Positions 8,656 through 17,611 of a stretch of 64,000 nt of DNA are shown here, in pieces (position 1 is the stretch's first letter; each line of letters begins with the position of its first letter). Source of the stretch: Paraburkholderia sp. PGU19. Lineage in GTDB: Bacteria; Pseudomonadota; Gammaproteobacteria; Burkholderiales; Burkholderiaceae. The translations under genes were made by a program, and so were the position numbers. The DNA is taken from the NCBI RefSeq assembly GCF_013426915.1, contig NZ_AP023181.1, positions 1,984,001 to 2,048,000 of the forward strand. The letters are read 5' to 3'. Under the pieces are notes generated by a model. It did no database searches. It saw only the letters and a list, made by a program, of their open reading frames with translations, and had not been told where the DNA came from.

Positions 8656-9096
8656 GATTTCCTTGAGTGCTGGCTGATTGTTTGAAATACAGCTCGATTA
8701 ATTTAGGAAAGCGAATTGAATCGTCTGCATGACGGGACCTTGGCGTGCCGTCGTGTTGAATCTGACACGGATTGCATGAGCGAGGCCGTCTCTTGCCTGC
8801 CTCACTAGCGACCGATTCTTGCGGAACAAAAATCGCGTCGGCTAGCACTGAATTTGACCCGCAGTGAGCGAATTTTCAGAGCGGGTGGTCGTGTTACGTG
8901 CGCGGCAGGTGCGCAGCTTCGAAATCATGCACCATATCGGTGCATTCCGATGGGTGAGCTAAAATCGGCATCACTCGTCTTCAAAATTGATGCTAGCGGG
9001 GACACTTTCGGCTGCTGAGAATGCACTTAGCCGGCAGCACTCGGAAAGCAACAGACCGGTTCCCCCTTGAATCCAGGACTATCGGAGGAGTGAAAC
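8656..9096. promoter_or_regulatory. Divergent promoter region between porin and ABC/CoA catabolic operon
   Basis: This 441-nt gap without a gene separates the two divergent units. It contains a perfect 19-bp inverted repeat at 8927-8945, a second inverted repeat GCATCA ... TGATGC at 8968-8993, and a strong ribosome site GGAGGAG before the ATG at 9097. No other structure was recognised. Confidence 0.6.
8927..8945. promoter_or_regulatory. Perfect 19-bp inverted repeat, probable operator
   Basis: ATGCACC-ATATC-GGTGCAT is a perfect dyad with 7-bp arms. It lies 151 nt upstream of the operon start at 9097 and 271 nt from the porin start. A dimeric regulator is expected, and the LysR encoded at 15513 at the end of the same operon is the obvious candidate, although the arms do not centre on a T-N11-A core. 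Confidence 0.5.
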
Positions 9097-10128
9097 ATGT
9101 CAGTAGTCGAGAATGCGGGGCGCAGGCGTTTGCTGCGAATGACGCTCGCGGCGGGCGGCATGGCGGCGACAGGCGCACTGCTTTCGGTGCGCGCGCTAGC
9201 GGGTGAAAAAGCGTCCATCAATATGCAACTGGGATGGGTCCCGGGCGGCAATCAGGTTGGTGAGGTGGTCGCGAAGAGACTGGGTTTTTACGAGCAGGAA
9301 GGAATAAATTTCCAGATTCAACCAGGCGGCCCGAATATCGACGGCGTCGCGATCGTCGCCTCGGGGCGCTTCGAGACGGGCGAAATCTCATCGAGCCCGT
9401 CGATCATGCTGGCCGTCTCGGAAGGGCTGCCGATCAAATGTATCGCCGCCGGACTGCAGCAGCATCCGTACACCTTCTTCTCGTTGAAGAAAAACCCGAT
9501 TCGCACGCCGCACGACATGATCGGCAAGCGTATCGGCATTCAGGCGACGGGGATGGTACTGCTCAAGGCGTTGCTGACCAAGAACAAGATTCCCGAAAGC
9601 CAGGTCAACATCGTGCCGATCGGCGCCGACATGATGCCGCTTCTGAGCGGGCAGGTGGATGCCGTCACCGGCTGGCAAACCAATACCACCGCGCTCAAGC
9701 CGCTTGGTGCGGACCGCGTCGATCTGCGGCTGTGGGACACGGGCGTGCGTCTCTATGCATTGCCGTACTACACGACCACGGCGACGCTGAAGGACCATCC
9801 CGATACCGTCAGCCGCTTCATGCGCGCAACGGCACGCGGCTGGATTTATGCGAACACTCATCGCGATCAGGCCGTCGACCTGCTCATCAAGGAATACCCG
9901 AACCTGAATCATGCGGATGAGCGCATCGCAATCGATTCGTTGATGAGCTACGCCTTCAACCAGACAACGCAGACTCAAGGCTGGGGAGCGATGGATCCGA
10001 AAGTCTGGGAAGAACAGATCTCGACCTACGGACAGCTCGGCCAGTTCAGGGCGCATCAACCCAAGGTAGAGGACGTCATGACGATGGACGTGCTCAACGC
10101 TACCCGTTCCTCACGACTTCTGGTGTAA
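9097..10128 (+). CDS. ABC transporter substrate-binding protein (SsuA/NMT1 type)
   Basis: A 343-residue periplasmic binding protein of the sulfonate/nitrate/taurine/pyrimidine-precursor (NMT1-like) class. The N-terminus has a twin-arginine motif RRRLLRM (about 9-15) followed by a hydrophobic core and cleavage near residue 35, so Tat export is likely. The mature chain begins INMQLGWVPGGNQVG and contains the usual GKRIGIQATG. Start: strong GGAGGAG before the ATG. It is 3 nt from the ATPase gene. The substrate is not predictable; the downstream CoA-dependent enzymes suggest a carboxylic acid rather than a sulfonate. Confidence 0.88.
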   Translation: MSVVENAGRRRLLRMTLAAGGMAATGALLSVRALAGEKASINMQLGWVPGGNQVGEVVAKRLGFYEQEGINFQIQPGGPNIDGVAIVASGRFETGEISSSPSIMLAVSEGLPIKCIAAGLQQHPYTFFSLKKNPIRTPHDMIGKRIGIQATGMVLLKALLTKNKIPESQVNIVPIGADMMPLLSGQVDAVTGWQTNTTALKPLGADRVDLRLWDTGVRLYALPYYTTTATLKDHPDTVSRFMRATARGWIYANTHRDQAVDLLIKEYPNLNHADERIAIDSLMSYAFNQTTQTQGWGAMDPKVWEEQISTYGQLGQFRAHQPKVEDVMTMDVLNATRSSRLLV

Positions 10129-10131
10129 CCC

Positions 10132-10965
10132 ATGCAAGCTGCCACCTTCAATCCGCCGCGCGCGGAGTGGGCAAACTCGCCCTTCGCGGCGCCGAACGCC
10201 GGCGCCTTGTCAATCAGTTGCCGGAATATCAATGTCCGCTTCTTCACCGACCGGCGCAGCGTCACTGCGATCGAAGGTCTGAGTCTGGACGTTGCGGCGG
10301 GTGAATTCCTGACGCTTCTCGGGCCCTCCGGTTGTGGCAAGTCGACGTTCCTGCGCGTCGTCGCCGATCTGGTCAAGCCGAGCCGGGGCGAGATCAGCGT
10401 GCTTGGCGCCGCGCCCAATGTCGCGCGGGAGCGACGCGATATCGGTTTCGTGTTTCAGGACGCGGCGCTCCTGCCCTGGCGCACAGCGCTGCAGAACGTG
10501 CAACTGCCGCTGCAAGTAGCGAACGGAAAGAATCGCGCTGGCCGCGCCACGCCCCGCGAACTGCTGGAACTGGTCGGACTCAAGGGGCGCGAGGACGCCT
10601 ATCCCCATGAGATGTCGGGCGGTATGCGCCAGCGGGTCGCTATCGCACGCGCACTGGTCAGCGATCCGAAGGTGCTGTTGATGGATGAGCCCTTCGGCGC
10701 GCTCGACGAAATCACGCGTGACCGCCTCAACGAAGAACTGCGCCGGGTCTGGAAAGAGATGGGACTCACGACGCTGTTCGTCACGCACAGCATCTACGAA
10801 GCGGCGTTTCTCGGTCAGCGCGTATTGATGCTGGCTGCCAATCCCGGCCGGGTGAAGGAGATCGTGCCCGTCAACCTGCCTGAAAACCGCACGCTCGATA
10901 TCCGCGAGACCCGTGAATTCGTCGAACTCGCCGCGTATCTGCGGCGTGTACTGGAGACCTGCTGA
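10132..10965 (+). CDS. ABC transporter ATP-binding protein (SsuB/TauB type)
   Basis: A 277-residue nucleotide-binding subunit. Walker A is GPSGCGKS, the Q-loop region is GFVFQDAALLPW, the signature is SGGMRQRVAIARAL and Walker B is LLMDEPFGALD, with the switch His in VTHSI. It is about 15-20 residues longer at the N-terminus than minimal SsuB proteins. Its stop overlaps the permease start. It energises the importer formed with the flanking genes. Confidence 0.92.
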   Translation: MQAATFNPPRAEWANSPFAAPNAGALSISCRNINVRFFTDRRSVTAIEGLSLDVAAGEFLTLLGPSGCGKSTFLRVVADLVKPSRGEISVLGAAPNVARERRDIGFVFQDAALLPWRTALQNVQLPLQVANGKNRAGRATPRELLELVGLKGREDAYPHEMSGGMRQRVAIARALVSDPKVLLMDEPFGALDEITRDRLNEELRRVWKEMGLTTLFVTHSIYEAAFLGQRVLMLAANPGRVKEIVPVNLPENRTLDIRETREFVELAAYLRRVLETC

Positions 10966-11804
10966 TGGCTACGTCTGAAATCCACCTGAATATGTCTTCG
11001 CCCACCGTCGACGACGAAGCACTGGCCTGGGCCGCACGCCGGCGTCAGCAAATGTGGCGCGCGCGCATGTTGCCGGCAATCGGCGTTGCCGGTCTTCTCT
11101 TCACCTGGTGGGCGGTGGTTGCGGGTTTTCATGTCAAACCGTTCATCGCACCGTCGCCGATGCTCGTGCTGGAGACCTTCGTTAGCAAGCGCGATGTGCT
11201 GATTCAGAACCTGCTGCCAACAGCCATCGAGGCATCGCTAGGCTTTTTGCTGGGGAATCTCGCGGCGATCCTGCTGGCAACCGTCTTTGTGCACAACAAG
11301 ACATTGCGCGACATCTTCTACCCGGTCGCCGTGATGATCAATTCGATTCCCGTCGTCGCCAAGGCACCCATTCTCGTGCTGATCATGGGCAACGGCCTCG
11401 AACCGAAAATCACGATCGCCGCGATCGTCTGCTTCTTTCCGACGCTGGTGAACATGGTGCGCGGACTCAATGCCGTCAATCCGCAGGCCATGGAGTTGAT
11501 GCAGATCCTCTCGGCCAGCAAGCGCGAGATTTTCTTCAAGCTTCGGGTTTTCTCATCGCTGCCGTATCTCTTCTCCGCGCTGCGCATCGCTGCGTCGATG
11601 TCGGTGATCGGCGCAGTGGTGGGCGAATGGATCGGAGCGACACAGGGCATCGGCGCGATGATTATCCAGGCGACCTATAACTTCGATTCCGCGCTGCTGT
11701 ACACGGCAATCATCATGAGCGCCATCTTGGCGGGCGCATTTTTTCTGGTCATCGCGGCACTCGAGCGCTGCCTCATCAAATGGCAACCCGAAAGCACGCA
11801 TTGA
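10965..11804 (+). CDS. ABC transporter permease (SsuC type)
   Basis: A 279-residue inner-membrane permease with six predicted membrane helices and the EAA-like loop around ELMQILSASKREIFFKLRV that docks on the ATPase. The C-terminal GAVVGEWIGATQGIGAMI is typical for sulfonate/taurine-type permeases. Coupled to the ATPase gene by a one-base overlap. 33 nt separate it from the FAD oxidoreductase gene, which has its own AAAGGAG ribosome site. Confidence 0.9.
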   Translation: MATSEIHLNMSSPTVDDEALAWAARRRQQMWRARMLPAIGVAGLLFTWWAVVAGFHVKPFIAPSPMLVLETFVSKRDVLIQNLLPTAIEASLGFLLGNLAAILLATVFVHNKTLRDIFYPVAVMINSIPVVAKAPILVLIMGNGLEPKITIAAIVCFFPTLVNMVRGLNAVNPQAMELMQILSASKREIFFKLRVFSSLPYLFSALRIAASMSVIGAVVGEWIGATQGIGAMIIQATYNFDSALLYTAIIMSAILAGAFFLVIAALERCLIKWQPESTH

Positions 11805-11837
11805 GCTGAGCGACAAGCAATTCTGAAAGGAGACGAA

Positions 11838-13223
11838 ATGAACATGATCAGCGAATTGATCCAGGAACCCGCTCGCGACGTGCGCGTGGCCGCGAAGGCG
11901 AATGTCGTCGTAGTTGGCGGTGGTCCCGCAGGCCTGTCGGCGGCGATCGGTGCGGCGCGAAACGGCGCGGAAGTCATTCTTCTCGAACGTTACAACCATC
12001 TTGGCGGGCTCGCATCGGGCGGCATGGTGCTGGTACTCGACGACATGTGGGACAACCACCTGCATGAAATCTCTGTGCGCGGCACCTGCATGACATTCAT
12101 CGAACGGATGGCGGCGCGCAAGCTTGCCGTATTTCCGCGTTCGCACGAATGGGGCGAAGATCCCGCTGCTTATCGCCAGTGGGGACGTTGGGGCACATTC
12201 GATTTCCACAGCCAGAAGACGCCGCATCCCGTGTGCTTCGCGGCGGCTTTCGATCCCGACGCGATGAAGCGCGTCGCGCTCGAAATGGTGGAAGAACTGG
12301 GTATCAAGCTTCGGCTGCACTCGTGGTTTTCGCAAACCCTCGTCGAGGACGGCCAGGTGAAGGGCGTGATCTGCGATACGAAAAGCGGACGGGAAGCGAT
12401 TCTTGCCGACGTCGTGATCGACGCGACGGGCGACCTGGATGTTGCTGCGTCGGCGGGTGTGCCGCATGTGGGCGGCACGTACATCACGACGACGGTATTT
12501 CGTCTCGGTGGTGTCGACACGGATGCGGCAGAGCGTTTCGAGGCCGAAGAGCCAGAGGCGTTCGCGCTGCTCGACCGCCAGATCAAGCGCATTCTCGGCG
12601 GCTCGTGGGGCTACTGGTGGCTCAAGACGCCATTGCCGGGCGTCGTGTGGTGCAACTGCCCGCACATGGCGGGACTCGATGGCCTCAACCCCGAGGATCT
12701 GACGCGCGCCGAGATGCAAGGCCGCAAGCATATCCATGCCGTGGTGGATTTCGTGCGCGAAAAGCTGCCGGGTTTCGAAAACTGCTTTGTGATCGATGTC
12801 GCGCCGCAAACGGGCGTGCGTCAGACTCGCCTGCTCGAAGGCGAATATGTGATGAGCAAGGAGGATCTCGCGCAGCGCACGCGCTTCGAGGACAGCATCG
12901 CTCGCGGTCGCGACTATTACATGCCATACCGCGTGTTGCTGCCGAAACAGATCGACAACCTGCTCGTTGCAGGCCGTCACTATTCGGCGACGTCGCAGGC
13001 GCAAAAGATGTCGCGCGAAATTCCTCCTTGCATGGCGATGGGCGAAGCCGCCGGCGTTGCGGCAGCGCTTGCGCTCGGCGCGGGCGTGTCCGTCCGCCAT
13101 GTCGACGTGGGCGCTTTACAGAAGACATTGCGGGCCCAAGGAGCGGACCCAGGGGACCAGACTGGCCGCAACGCGGACATTCCGCCGCTTGCCGTTCACA
13201 TCGACGCGAGGGCTGCAGCATGA
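11838..13223 (+). CDS. FAD-dependent oxidoreductase (FAD_oxidored family)
   Basis: A 461-residue flavoprotein. The N-terminal Rossmann motif VVVVGGGPAGLSAAIGAA (GxGxxG about 27-32) binds FAD, and the second nucleotide-contact region is DVVIDATGDLDVAAS. The C-terminal GRHYSATSQAQKMSREIPPCMAMGEAAGVAAALA resembles the FAD-contacting tail of the fumarate-reductase-like FAD_oxidored family. Its stop overlaps the CoA-transferase start (ATGA). With a ferredoxin in the operon, it plausibly oxidises the imported compound or its CoA thioester, passing electrons to the ferredoxin. The exact reaction is unknown. Confidence 0.82.
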   Translation: MNMISELIQEPARDVRVAAKANVVVVGGGPAGLSAAIGAARNGAEVILLERYNHLGGLASGGMVLVLDDMWDNHLHEISVRGTCMTFIERMAARKLAVFPRSHEWGEDPAAYRQWGRWGTFDFHSQKTPHPVCFAAAFDPDAMKRVALEMVEELGIKLRLHSWFSQTLVEDGQVKGVICDTKSGREAILADVVIDATGDLDVAASAGVPHVGGTYITTTVFRLGGVDTDAAERFEAEEPEAFALLDRQIKRILGGSWGYWWLKTPLPGVVWCNCPHMAGLDGLNPEDLTRAEMQGRKHIHAVVDFVREKLPGFENCFVIDVAPQTGVRQTRLLEGEYVMSKEDLAQRTRFEDSIARGRDYYMPYRVLLPKQIDNLLVAGRHYSATSQAQKMSREIPPCMAMGEAAGVAAALALGAGVSVRHVDVGALQKTLRAQGADPGDQTGRNADIPPLAVHIDARAAA

Positions 13224-14398
13224 CGAGCAATAACAGCGCAATTACGCAGGATTTGCCGCTTCACGGCGTTCGCATCATCGACTTGACGCAGGTCATGATG
13301 GGCCCGGTCTGCACGCAGATGCTGGCCGATTATGGCGCGGACGTCATCAAGGTCGAGCGCATCGGCGCAGGTGATCTGAGCCGTTCGACATTCGAACCTG
13401 TCGCGGGCGCCGACAACCCGATCTTCTGCAGCCTCAACCGCAACAAGCGCAGCCTCGAACTCGATTTGCGCGATGCCGGGCAGATGGCGGCATTGAAGCA
13501 GCTGATCGCCGACGCGGATGTAGTCGTCAGCAACTTTCGCGCAGGCGTGATGGATCGGATGGGCATCGGTTACGAGGCATGCCAGAGCCTGAACCCCCGC
13601 ATCATTTATGCCGTGGGGACCGGCTTCGGCGAAACGGGACCCTACGCGCACAAGGGTGGGCAGGACGTGCTCGCGCAGGCGATGAGCGGTGTGATGGCGC
13701 GCCGCGCGGATGAGTCGCTGCCGATCTCGGTGTACCCGACCGCGCTCGCCGACTATTCCGCGGGCATGCACATGGTGCAGGGCATCCTGCTTGCATTGCT
13801 GCATCGCGAGCGGACGGGGGAAGGGCAGAAGGTCAACGTGTCGCTGTACAACTCGATGCTCGCGATACAGATGCAGGAGGCGGCGATGATCATGATGGCC
13901 GACTCCGAAGTGAACTGGGCAGCCATGCCGCTTTCAGGTGTGTTCGATACCCAGGATGGCGCGCTCGTCCTGGTCGGCGCATTCAAGCCGAATCCGCTTC
14001 GCGATATCTGCGCGGCGCTGCAGATCGACGATCTGTCCGTCGATCCACGCTATTGCAATCTGAACGAGCAGTTCCGCCATAAGGACCAGTTGCAAAGCAT
14101 CTTCCGCGAGCGCTTCGCAAGCAACACGCGGGACTTCTGGCTCGCGCGACTGGAAGAGCAGGATCTGCTTTGCGCCCCGGTGCGCGATCTGCGAGAAGCA
14201 CTCGTCGACCCGCAGACACTGCACAACCGCCTCATCATCGAAGGAGAAGGTGAAGGCCAGCCGGTGCGCTTCATCGGCAGTCCGATCGAGCTGTCGCGGG
14301 CGCCTGTCGAGTTGCGGCGCGCTCCGCCAAGGCTCGGGCAGCATACCAGCGAGATTCTCAACCAGTTGCGCGGAACGGTCGCGCCGGAGGTCGCATGA
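13220..14398 (+). CDS. Class III CoA-transferase (CaiB/BaiF family)
   Basis: A 392-residue family III CoA-transferase, which moves CoA between a donor thioester and a carboxylate. The N-terminus LPLHGVRIIDLTQVMMGP is typical, and the catalytic Asp lies in GGQDVLAQAMSG. I start at the ATG at 13220, overlapping the previous TGA; the same frame stays open upstream to 12149 only as a shadow of the flavoprotein gene. Its end overlaps the enoyl-CoA hydratase start (ATGA). It should activate the imported acid. Confidence 0.92.
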   Translation: MTSNNSAITQDLPLHGVRIIDLTQVMMGPVCTQMLADYGADVIKVERIGAGDLSRSTFEPVAGADNPIFCSLNRNKRSLELDLRDAGQMAALKQLIADADVVVSNFRAGVMDRMGIGYEACQSLNPRIIYAVGTGFGETGPYAHKGGQDVLAQAMSGVMARRADESLPISVYPTALADYSAGMHMVQGILLALLHRERTGEGQKVNVSLYNSMLAIQMQEAAMIMMADSEVNWAAMPLSGVFDTQDGALVLVGAFKPNPLRDICAALQIDDLSVDPRYCNLNEQFRHKDQLQSIFRERFASNTRDFWLARLEEQDLLCAPVRDLREALVDPQTLHNRLIIEGEGEGQPVRFIGSPIELSRAPVELRRAPPRLGQHTSEILNQLRGTVAPEVA

Positions 14399-15168
14399 GC
14401 GTAAGACTGGTAATCGAGCAACACGTGGCCACTGTGACGTTGGCTCGCCCGGAGGCCCTCAATGCCGTGGACCTGGAAACCGAGAGCGAACTGCAGCGCG
14501 TCTGGAACGAACTGGAGCACAACCGGGATATACGCGTCGTCGTGCTGACGGGCGAGGGTGACCGTGCGTTCTGCGTGGGGGCCGATCTCAAGAACCCGTC
14601 GATGAGCGGGCTCGAATACTGGGCCGCGCCGCGCCCGGGTGGATTTGGCGGCATCGCGCTGCGCGAAACGCTGAACGTGCCTGTGATTGCTCGCGTGAAC
14701 GGCTATGCGCTCGGCGGCGGATTTGAAATGGTACTCGGATGCGATCTCGTCGTTGCGTGCGAAGAGGCCAGCTTTGGCTTGCCGGAGGCGCTTGTCGGAC
14801 GCATGCCACTCGATGGGGGCATGACGCTTCTGCAGCGTCAGATCCCTTACCGGCAGGCCATGGCAATGCTGTTGACGGGGCGCCGGGTGTCCGCACGCGA
14901 AGCGCTCGACATGGGGCTGGTCAACGAAGTCGTGCCACGTGTGGAACTGGATGCGGCCATCGAGCGCTGGGTCGAGGGGTTGCTCGCGTGTGCGCCGCTT
15001 TCGCTTCAGGCGATCAAGCAGGTGGTGCGGCGGACCTCGACGCTTTCAGCGGCGGAGGCTCAGGCGCTGCGGCTGCCTGCACTCGTGTCCGCGTTGCAAT
15101 CCGAGGATGCTCACGAAGGCGTGCGCGCCTTCCAGGAGAAGCGCAAACCTCGCTGGAGCGGACGCTAA
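14395..15168 (+). CDS. Enoyl-CoA hydratase/isomerase (crotonase family)
   Basis: A 257-residue crotonase-fold enzyme. The oxyanion-hole region is [11 protein letters not shown], and both catalytic glutamates of hydratases seem present ([12 protein letters not shown] and FGLPEALVG). The C-terminal basic KRKPRWSGR is usual in this family. It overlaps the CoA-transferase gene upstream, and its TAA shares a base with the ATG of the ferredoxin gene (TAATG). It acts on the acyl-CoA produced by the CoA-transferase, by hydration or isomerisation. Confidence 0.9.
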   Translation: MSVRLVIEQHVATVTLARPEALNAVDLETESELQRVWNELEHNRDIRVVVLTGEGDRAFCVGADLKNPSMSGLEYWAAPRPGGFGGIALRETLNVPVIARVNGYALGGGFEMVLGCDLVVACEEASFGLPEALVGRMPLDGGMTLLQRQIPYRQAMAMLLTGRRVSAREALDMGLVNEVVPRVELDAAIERWVEGLLACAPLSLQAIKQVVRRTSTLSAAEAQALRLPALVSALQSEDAHEGVRAFQEKRKPRWSGR

Positions 15169-15503
15169 TGGCTTACGTCATCACGTCGCCATGCATCGAC
15201 GTCAAGGACGGCGCCTGTGTGCAATGCTGTCCCGTCGACTGCATCTACGAAGGCGAGCGCACGCTGTACATTCATCCCGATGAATGCATCAGTTGCGGGG
15301 TGTGTGTGTCGGTGTGCCCGACGGAGGCCATCTATCACGAGGACGAGGTTCCGCAAACGGAGGTTCGATTCACCTGCGTCAACCGGGAGTTCTTCGAGGA
15401 CCCTGTCAGTGCGCTGGGTTCACCTGGTGGCGCATGCGACGTCGGCAAGATATCGTGCGACCATCCCGTGGTCGCCGGGTGGCCGGCGCGCGCAGTGAAT
15501 TGA
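15168..15503 (+). CDS. 7Fe ferredoxin (FdxA type)
   Basis: A 111-residue ferredoxin. Cysteines 9, 17 and 50 fit the [3Fe-4S] cluster and Cys 21, 40, 43 and 46 the [4Fe-4S] cluster of Azotobacter-type 7Fe ferredoxins; Cys25 corresponds to the free cysteine, and Cys20 is an extra one. The chain after residue 55 ([16 protein letters not shown]) is the usual FdxA extension. Its place inside the catabolic operon suggests it carries electrons for the FAD oxidoreductase two genes upstream of the hydratase. Confidence 0.92.
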   Translation: MAYVITSPCIDVKDGACVQCCPVDCIYEGERTLYIHPDECISCGVCVSVCPTEAIYHEDEVPQTEVRFTCVNREFFEDPVSALGSPGGACDVGKISCDHPVVAGWPARAVN

Positions 15504-15512
15504 GGCAACACG

Positions 15513-16427
15513 ATGCATGCGAATGTCCTGAAGTATTTCGTTGAAGTGGCGCGTTGCGGATCGATCCGGAAGGCTGCACAAAACCTGTATGTCGCGTCGA
15601 GTGCAGTCAACCGGCAGATTCTCAAGCTCGAATCGGAGATGGGAGCGGAACTGTTCGACCGGCTGCCGAATGGCATTCGCCTGAACGCGGCGGGAGAGCG
15701 TGTGCTCCAGCATATCCGTTCGACACTGAACGACTTTCATCTGATGCGCAGTGAACTCGACGCATTGAAGGGGGAGCGCAAAGGGCATGTGTCGGTGGCG
15801 GCGATGGACTCGCTTTTCGTCGACTTTCTGCCCGCCACGGTGGAAGAGTTCTCCGAGTCTTACCCGGCCGTGACGTATTCGATTGCCGCCGTGCCGCCTC
15901 ACGATGTTCCCGCCCGGCTGGTGAGCGGCGAATATGACCTCGGCATTTCGTACGTCACGAAGCTGCCGGCCGGCCTCGATGTCGTGACGGAAGTGTCCCT
16001 GCCGCCTGGGGTCGTGATGGCTTCGTCGCACCCGTTGGCGAAGAAGGAGCGTATCAGCTTCGAAGAATGCCGCAACCATGCGTTTCTCAGACTCGAAGGA
16101 CGCTCGCCGATTCAGGGTGTCGTGGCGAACGATTTTCACGAGTATTGGGAATCACTGAAGCCTAGCGTGACATGCAATTCGACAACGCTTCTCAAGCGCC
16201 TGATCGCCTCGGGTCGAGGTATTTCGTTTTTCTCCAAACTGGCGTTTCTCGACGAACTGGCGCGAGGCGAAGTGGTATGGCGGCCGCTTGACGATGTGAA
16301 TGTCAACGCGCTCACCGTCGGCGTCATTGCGCCGAATCAACGCGCACTGGCCCATGTGACGCTTCAGTTCGTCGACCGGATGGTAAGACGTCTGAAGCAC
16401 GTCGAATTGTCGTTGCGCGGAATCTGA
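15513..16427 (+). CDS. LysR-family transcriptional regulator
   Basis: A 304-residue LTTR with the winged helix at the N-terminus (MHANVLKYFVEVARCGSIRKAAQNLYVASSAVNRQI) and a substrate-binding domain from about residue 90. The gene is 9 nt downstream of the ferredoxin gene and in the same direction, so it may be co-transcribed. It is the natural regulator of the 9097 operon and perhaps the divergent porin. The ligand is not predictable. Confidence 0.9.
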   Translation: MHANVLKYFVEVARCGSIRKAAQNLYVASSAVNRQILKLESEMGAELFDRLPNGIRLNAAGERVLQHIRSTLNDFHLMRSELDALKGERKGHVSVAAMDSLFVDFLPATVEEFSESYPAVTYSIAAVPPHDVPARLVSGEYDLGISYVTKLPAGLDVVTEVSLPPGVVMASSHPLAKKERISFEECRNHAFLRLEGRSPIQGVVANDFHEYWESLKPSVTCNSTTLLKRLIASGRGISFFSKLAFLDELARGEVVWRPLDDVNVNALTVGVIAPNQRALAHVTLQFVDRMVRRLKHVELSLRGI

Positions 16428-16450
16428 TCAATCAACATGGCGGAACATCT

Positions 16451-17212
16451 ATGCGAGATTTGAACAACAAGGTGGTGTTGATCACTGGTGCAAGTTCCGG
16501 CATCGGGGCCGCACTCGCCCGCGCATTCGGCGGATGCGGGTCCAGGGTCGCCGTTCACTATCGGAGTGGTGCGTCAGCGGCGCAATCTGTCGTGTCGCAG
16601 ATCAAGGAGACGGGCGGTGACGCGATTGCCGTGCAAGCCGACATTACCGAGTCCGGCCAGGTGGATGAGATGGTGACGAAGGTGCACGCGCACTTCGGAC
16701 GCATCGACGTTCTGGTGAACAACGCGGGCGGATTTGTGCGGCGTGCGCCCATTGTCGAAGCAGACGACGACTATATCGACGACGTCTTTCGTCTCAACGC
16801 GCGGTCCGTGGTCGCAGTGAGCCGCCGCGTCATTCCTCTGATGGCGGCAGCGGGCGGTGGAAACATCATCAACGTGACGACGCAAGCAGCCCGGACAGGC
16901 GGCGGCCCCGGTGCCGGGCTCTATGCGGCATGCAAGGGTTTCGTGTCAACCATCACGCGGACGATGGCGAAAGAGTTGGTGGGCGAGAAAATCCGTGTCA
17001 ATGCGGTGGCACCCGGTGTGATCGAAACACCTTTCCATGACGGACACTCCAGCCCGGAGATTCTCAAGCGCTTTTCTGCGGCTATTCCAATGGGGCGTTT
17101 AGGCACCGCTGAAGAATGTACGGGGGCGTTTCTGTTTCTGGCTAGTGACGAAGCGAGTAGCTATGTCACGGGGCAAATTATCGAAGTCAACGGCGGTCAG
17201 GTCATGCCTTGA
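16451..17212 (+). CDS. Short-chain dehydrogenase/reductase
   Basis: A 253-residue classical SDR. The cofactor motif is TGASSGIG, the NNAG motif is LVNNAGG, and the catalytic Tyr/Lys pair is YAACK. The residue before the usual Ser position reads TTQAAR, so Thr seems to stand in for the catalytic Ser. The C-terminus FLASDEASSYVTGQIIEVNGG is standard. It lies 23 nt after the LysR gene, so it may extend the operon and reduce a 3-hydroxy/3-keto intermediate made by the hydratase. Confidence 0.88.
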   Translation: MRDLNNKVVLITGASSGIGAALARAFGGCGSRVAVHYRSGASAAQSVVSQIKETGGDAIAVQADITESGQVDEMVTKVHAHFGRIDVLVNNAGGFVRRAPIVEADDDYIDDVFRLNARSVVAVSRRVIPLMAAAGGGNIINVTTQAARTGGGPGAGLYAACKGFVSTITRTMAKELVGEKIRVNAVAPGVIETPFHDGHSSPEILKRFSAAIPMGRLGTAEECTGAFLFLASDEASSYVTGQIIEVNGGQVMP

Positions 17213-17443
17213 GCTGATATTTGCCAACGTTGGGTGGAGGGGCCCATTTCAGTTTCCACCTGATCTGTACGCTTCAGCACGGATGTTGGGCAACGTTCGA
17301 CCGAGACCGCACATACCGCGGTTAACGGGAACGGTGCGGCCACGCAAGCGAGACTCATCAGTTGTTACCTATACTCCAGCTAGGGCGAGTCGAGGTTCCG
17401 GACGCCCGCATCGGCACCCGCCCGACCTCACCTGGAGATCGTC
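17213..17443. other. Intergenic region with one imperfect hairpin
   Basis: The 231-nt gap contains an inverted repeat GGTGGA ... TCCACC around 17234-17263 with a 16-nt loop, not followed by a T run. Nothing else was recognised apart from the CTGGAGATCGTC ribosome region before the small lipoprotein gene. Confidence 0.4.
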
Positions 17444-17611
17444 ATGGCAAGGTTCAGATTCTTTGCACGCTCGCTGGCATTGCTACCACTGCTGGCCCTG
17501 ACCGGCTGCATCTCGCTGAGCAGCAGTGACTCTTCGCCTCAGCCGAACTCTCACACGGTCGTCGTGCCTGCAGGTTCTACCGTGGTATGCACGCCCGGTC
17601 CGTGCCAGTGA
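17444..17611 (+). CDS. Small lipoprotein, 55 residues
   Basis: This short open frame has a basic start MARFRFF, a hydrophobic core and a clear lipobox LTGC at about residues 19-22, giving a mature lipoprotein of some 34 residues rich in Ser/Pro/Thr and ending with two cysteines (VVCTPGPCQ). The ribosome site is TGGAGATCGTC. It converges with the DUF2459 gene, and the two overlap by 35 nt at their 3-prime ends. The export signal makes it likely real; its function is unknown. Confidence 0.65.
   Translation: MARFRFFARSLALLPLLALTGCISLSSSDSSPQPNSHTVVVPAGSTVVCTPGPCQ

Noticed and set aside
8735..8755. TGGCGTGCC as a possible sigma-54 promoter
   Set aside because: The -12 GC at the required 10-nt distance from the -24 GG with TTGC context is missing.
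11553..13100. 515-codon minus-strand open frame
   Set aside because: Antisense to the permease and FAD oxidoreductase genes; His/Arg-rich without motifs.
12149..13219. Long plus-strand frame ahead of the CoA-transferase
   Set aside because: It is the out-of-frame shadow of the FAD oxidoreductase gene; the encoded peptide is Arg/Gly/Ser-rich nonsense until the real ATG at 13220.
17234..17263. Inverted repeat GGTGGA...TCCACC as a possible insertion-sequence end
   Set aside because: No transposase fragment, target duplication or second terminus was found nearby.
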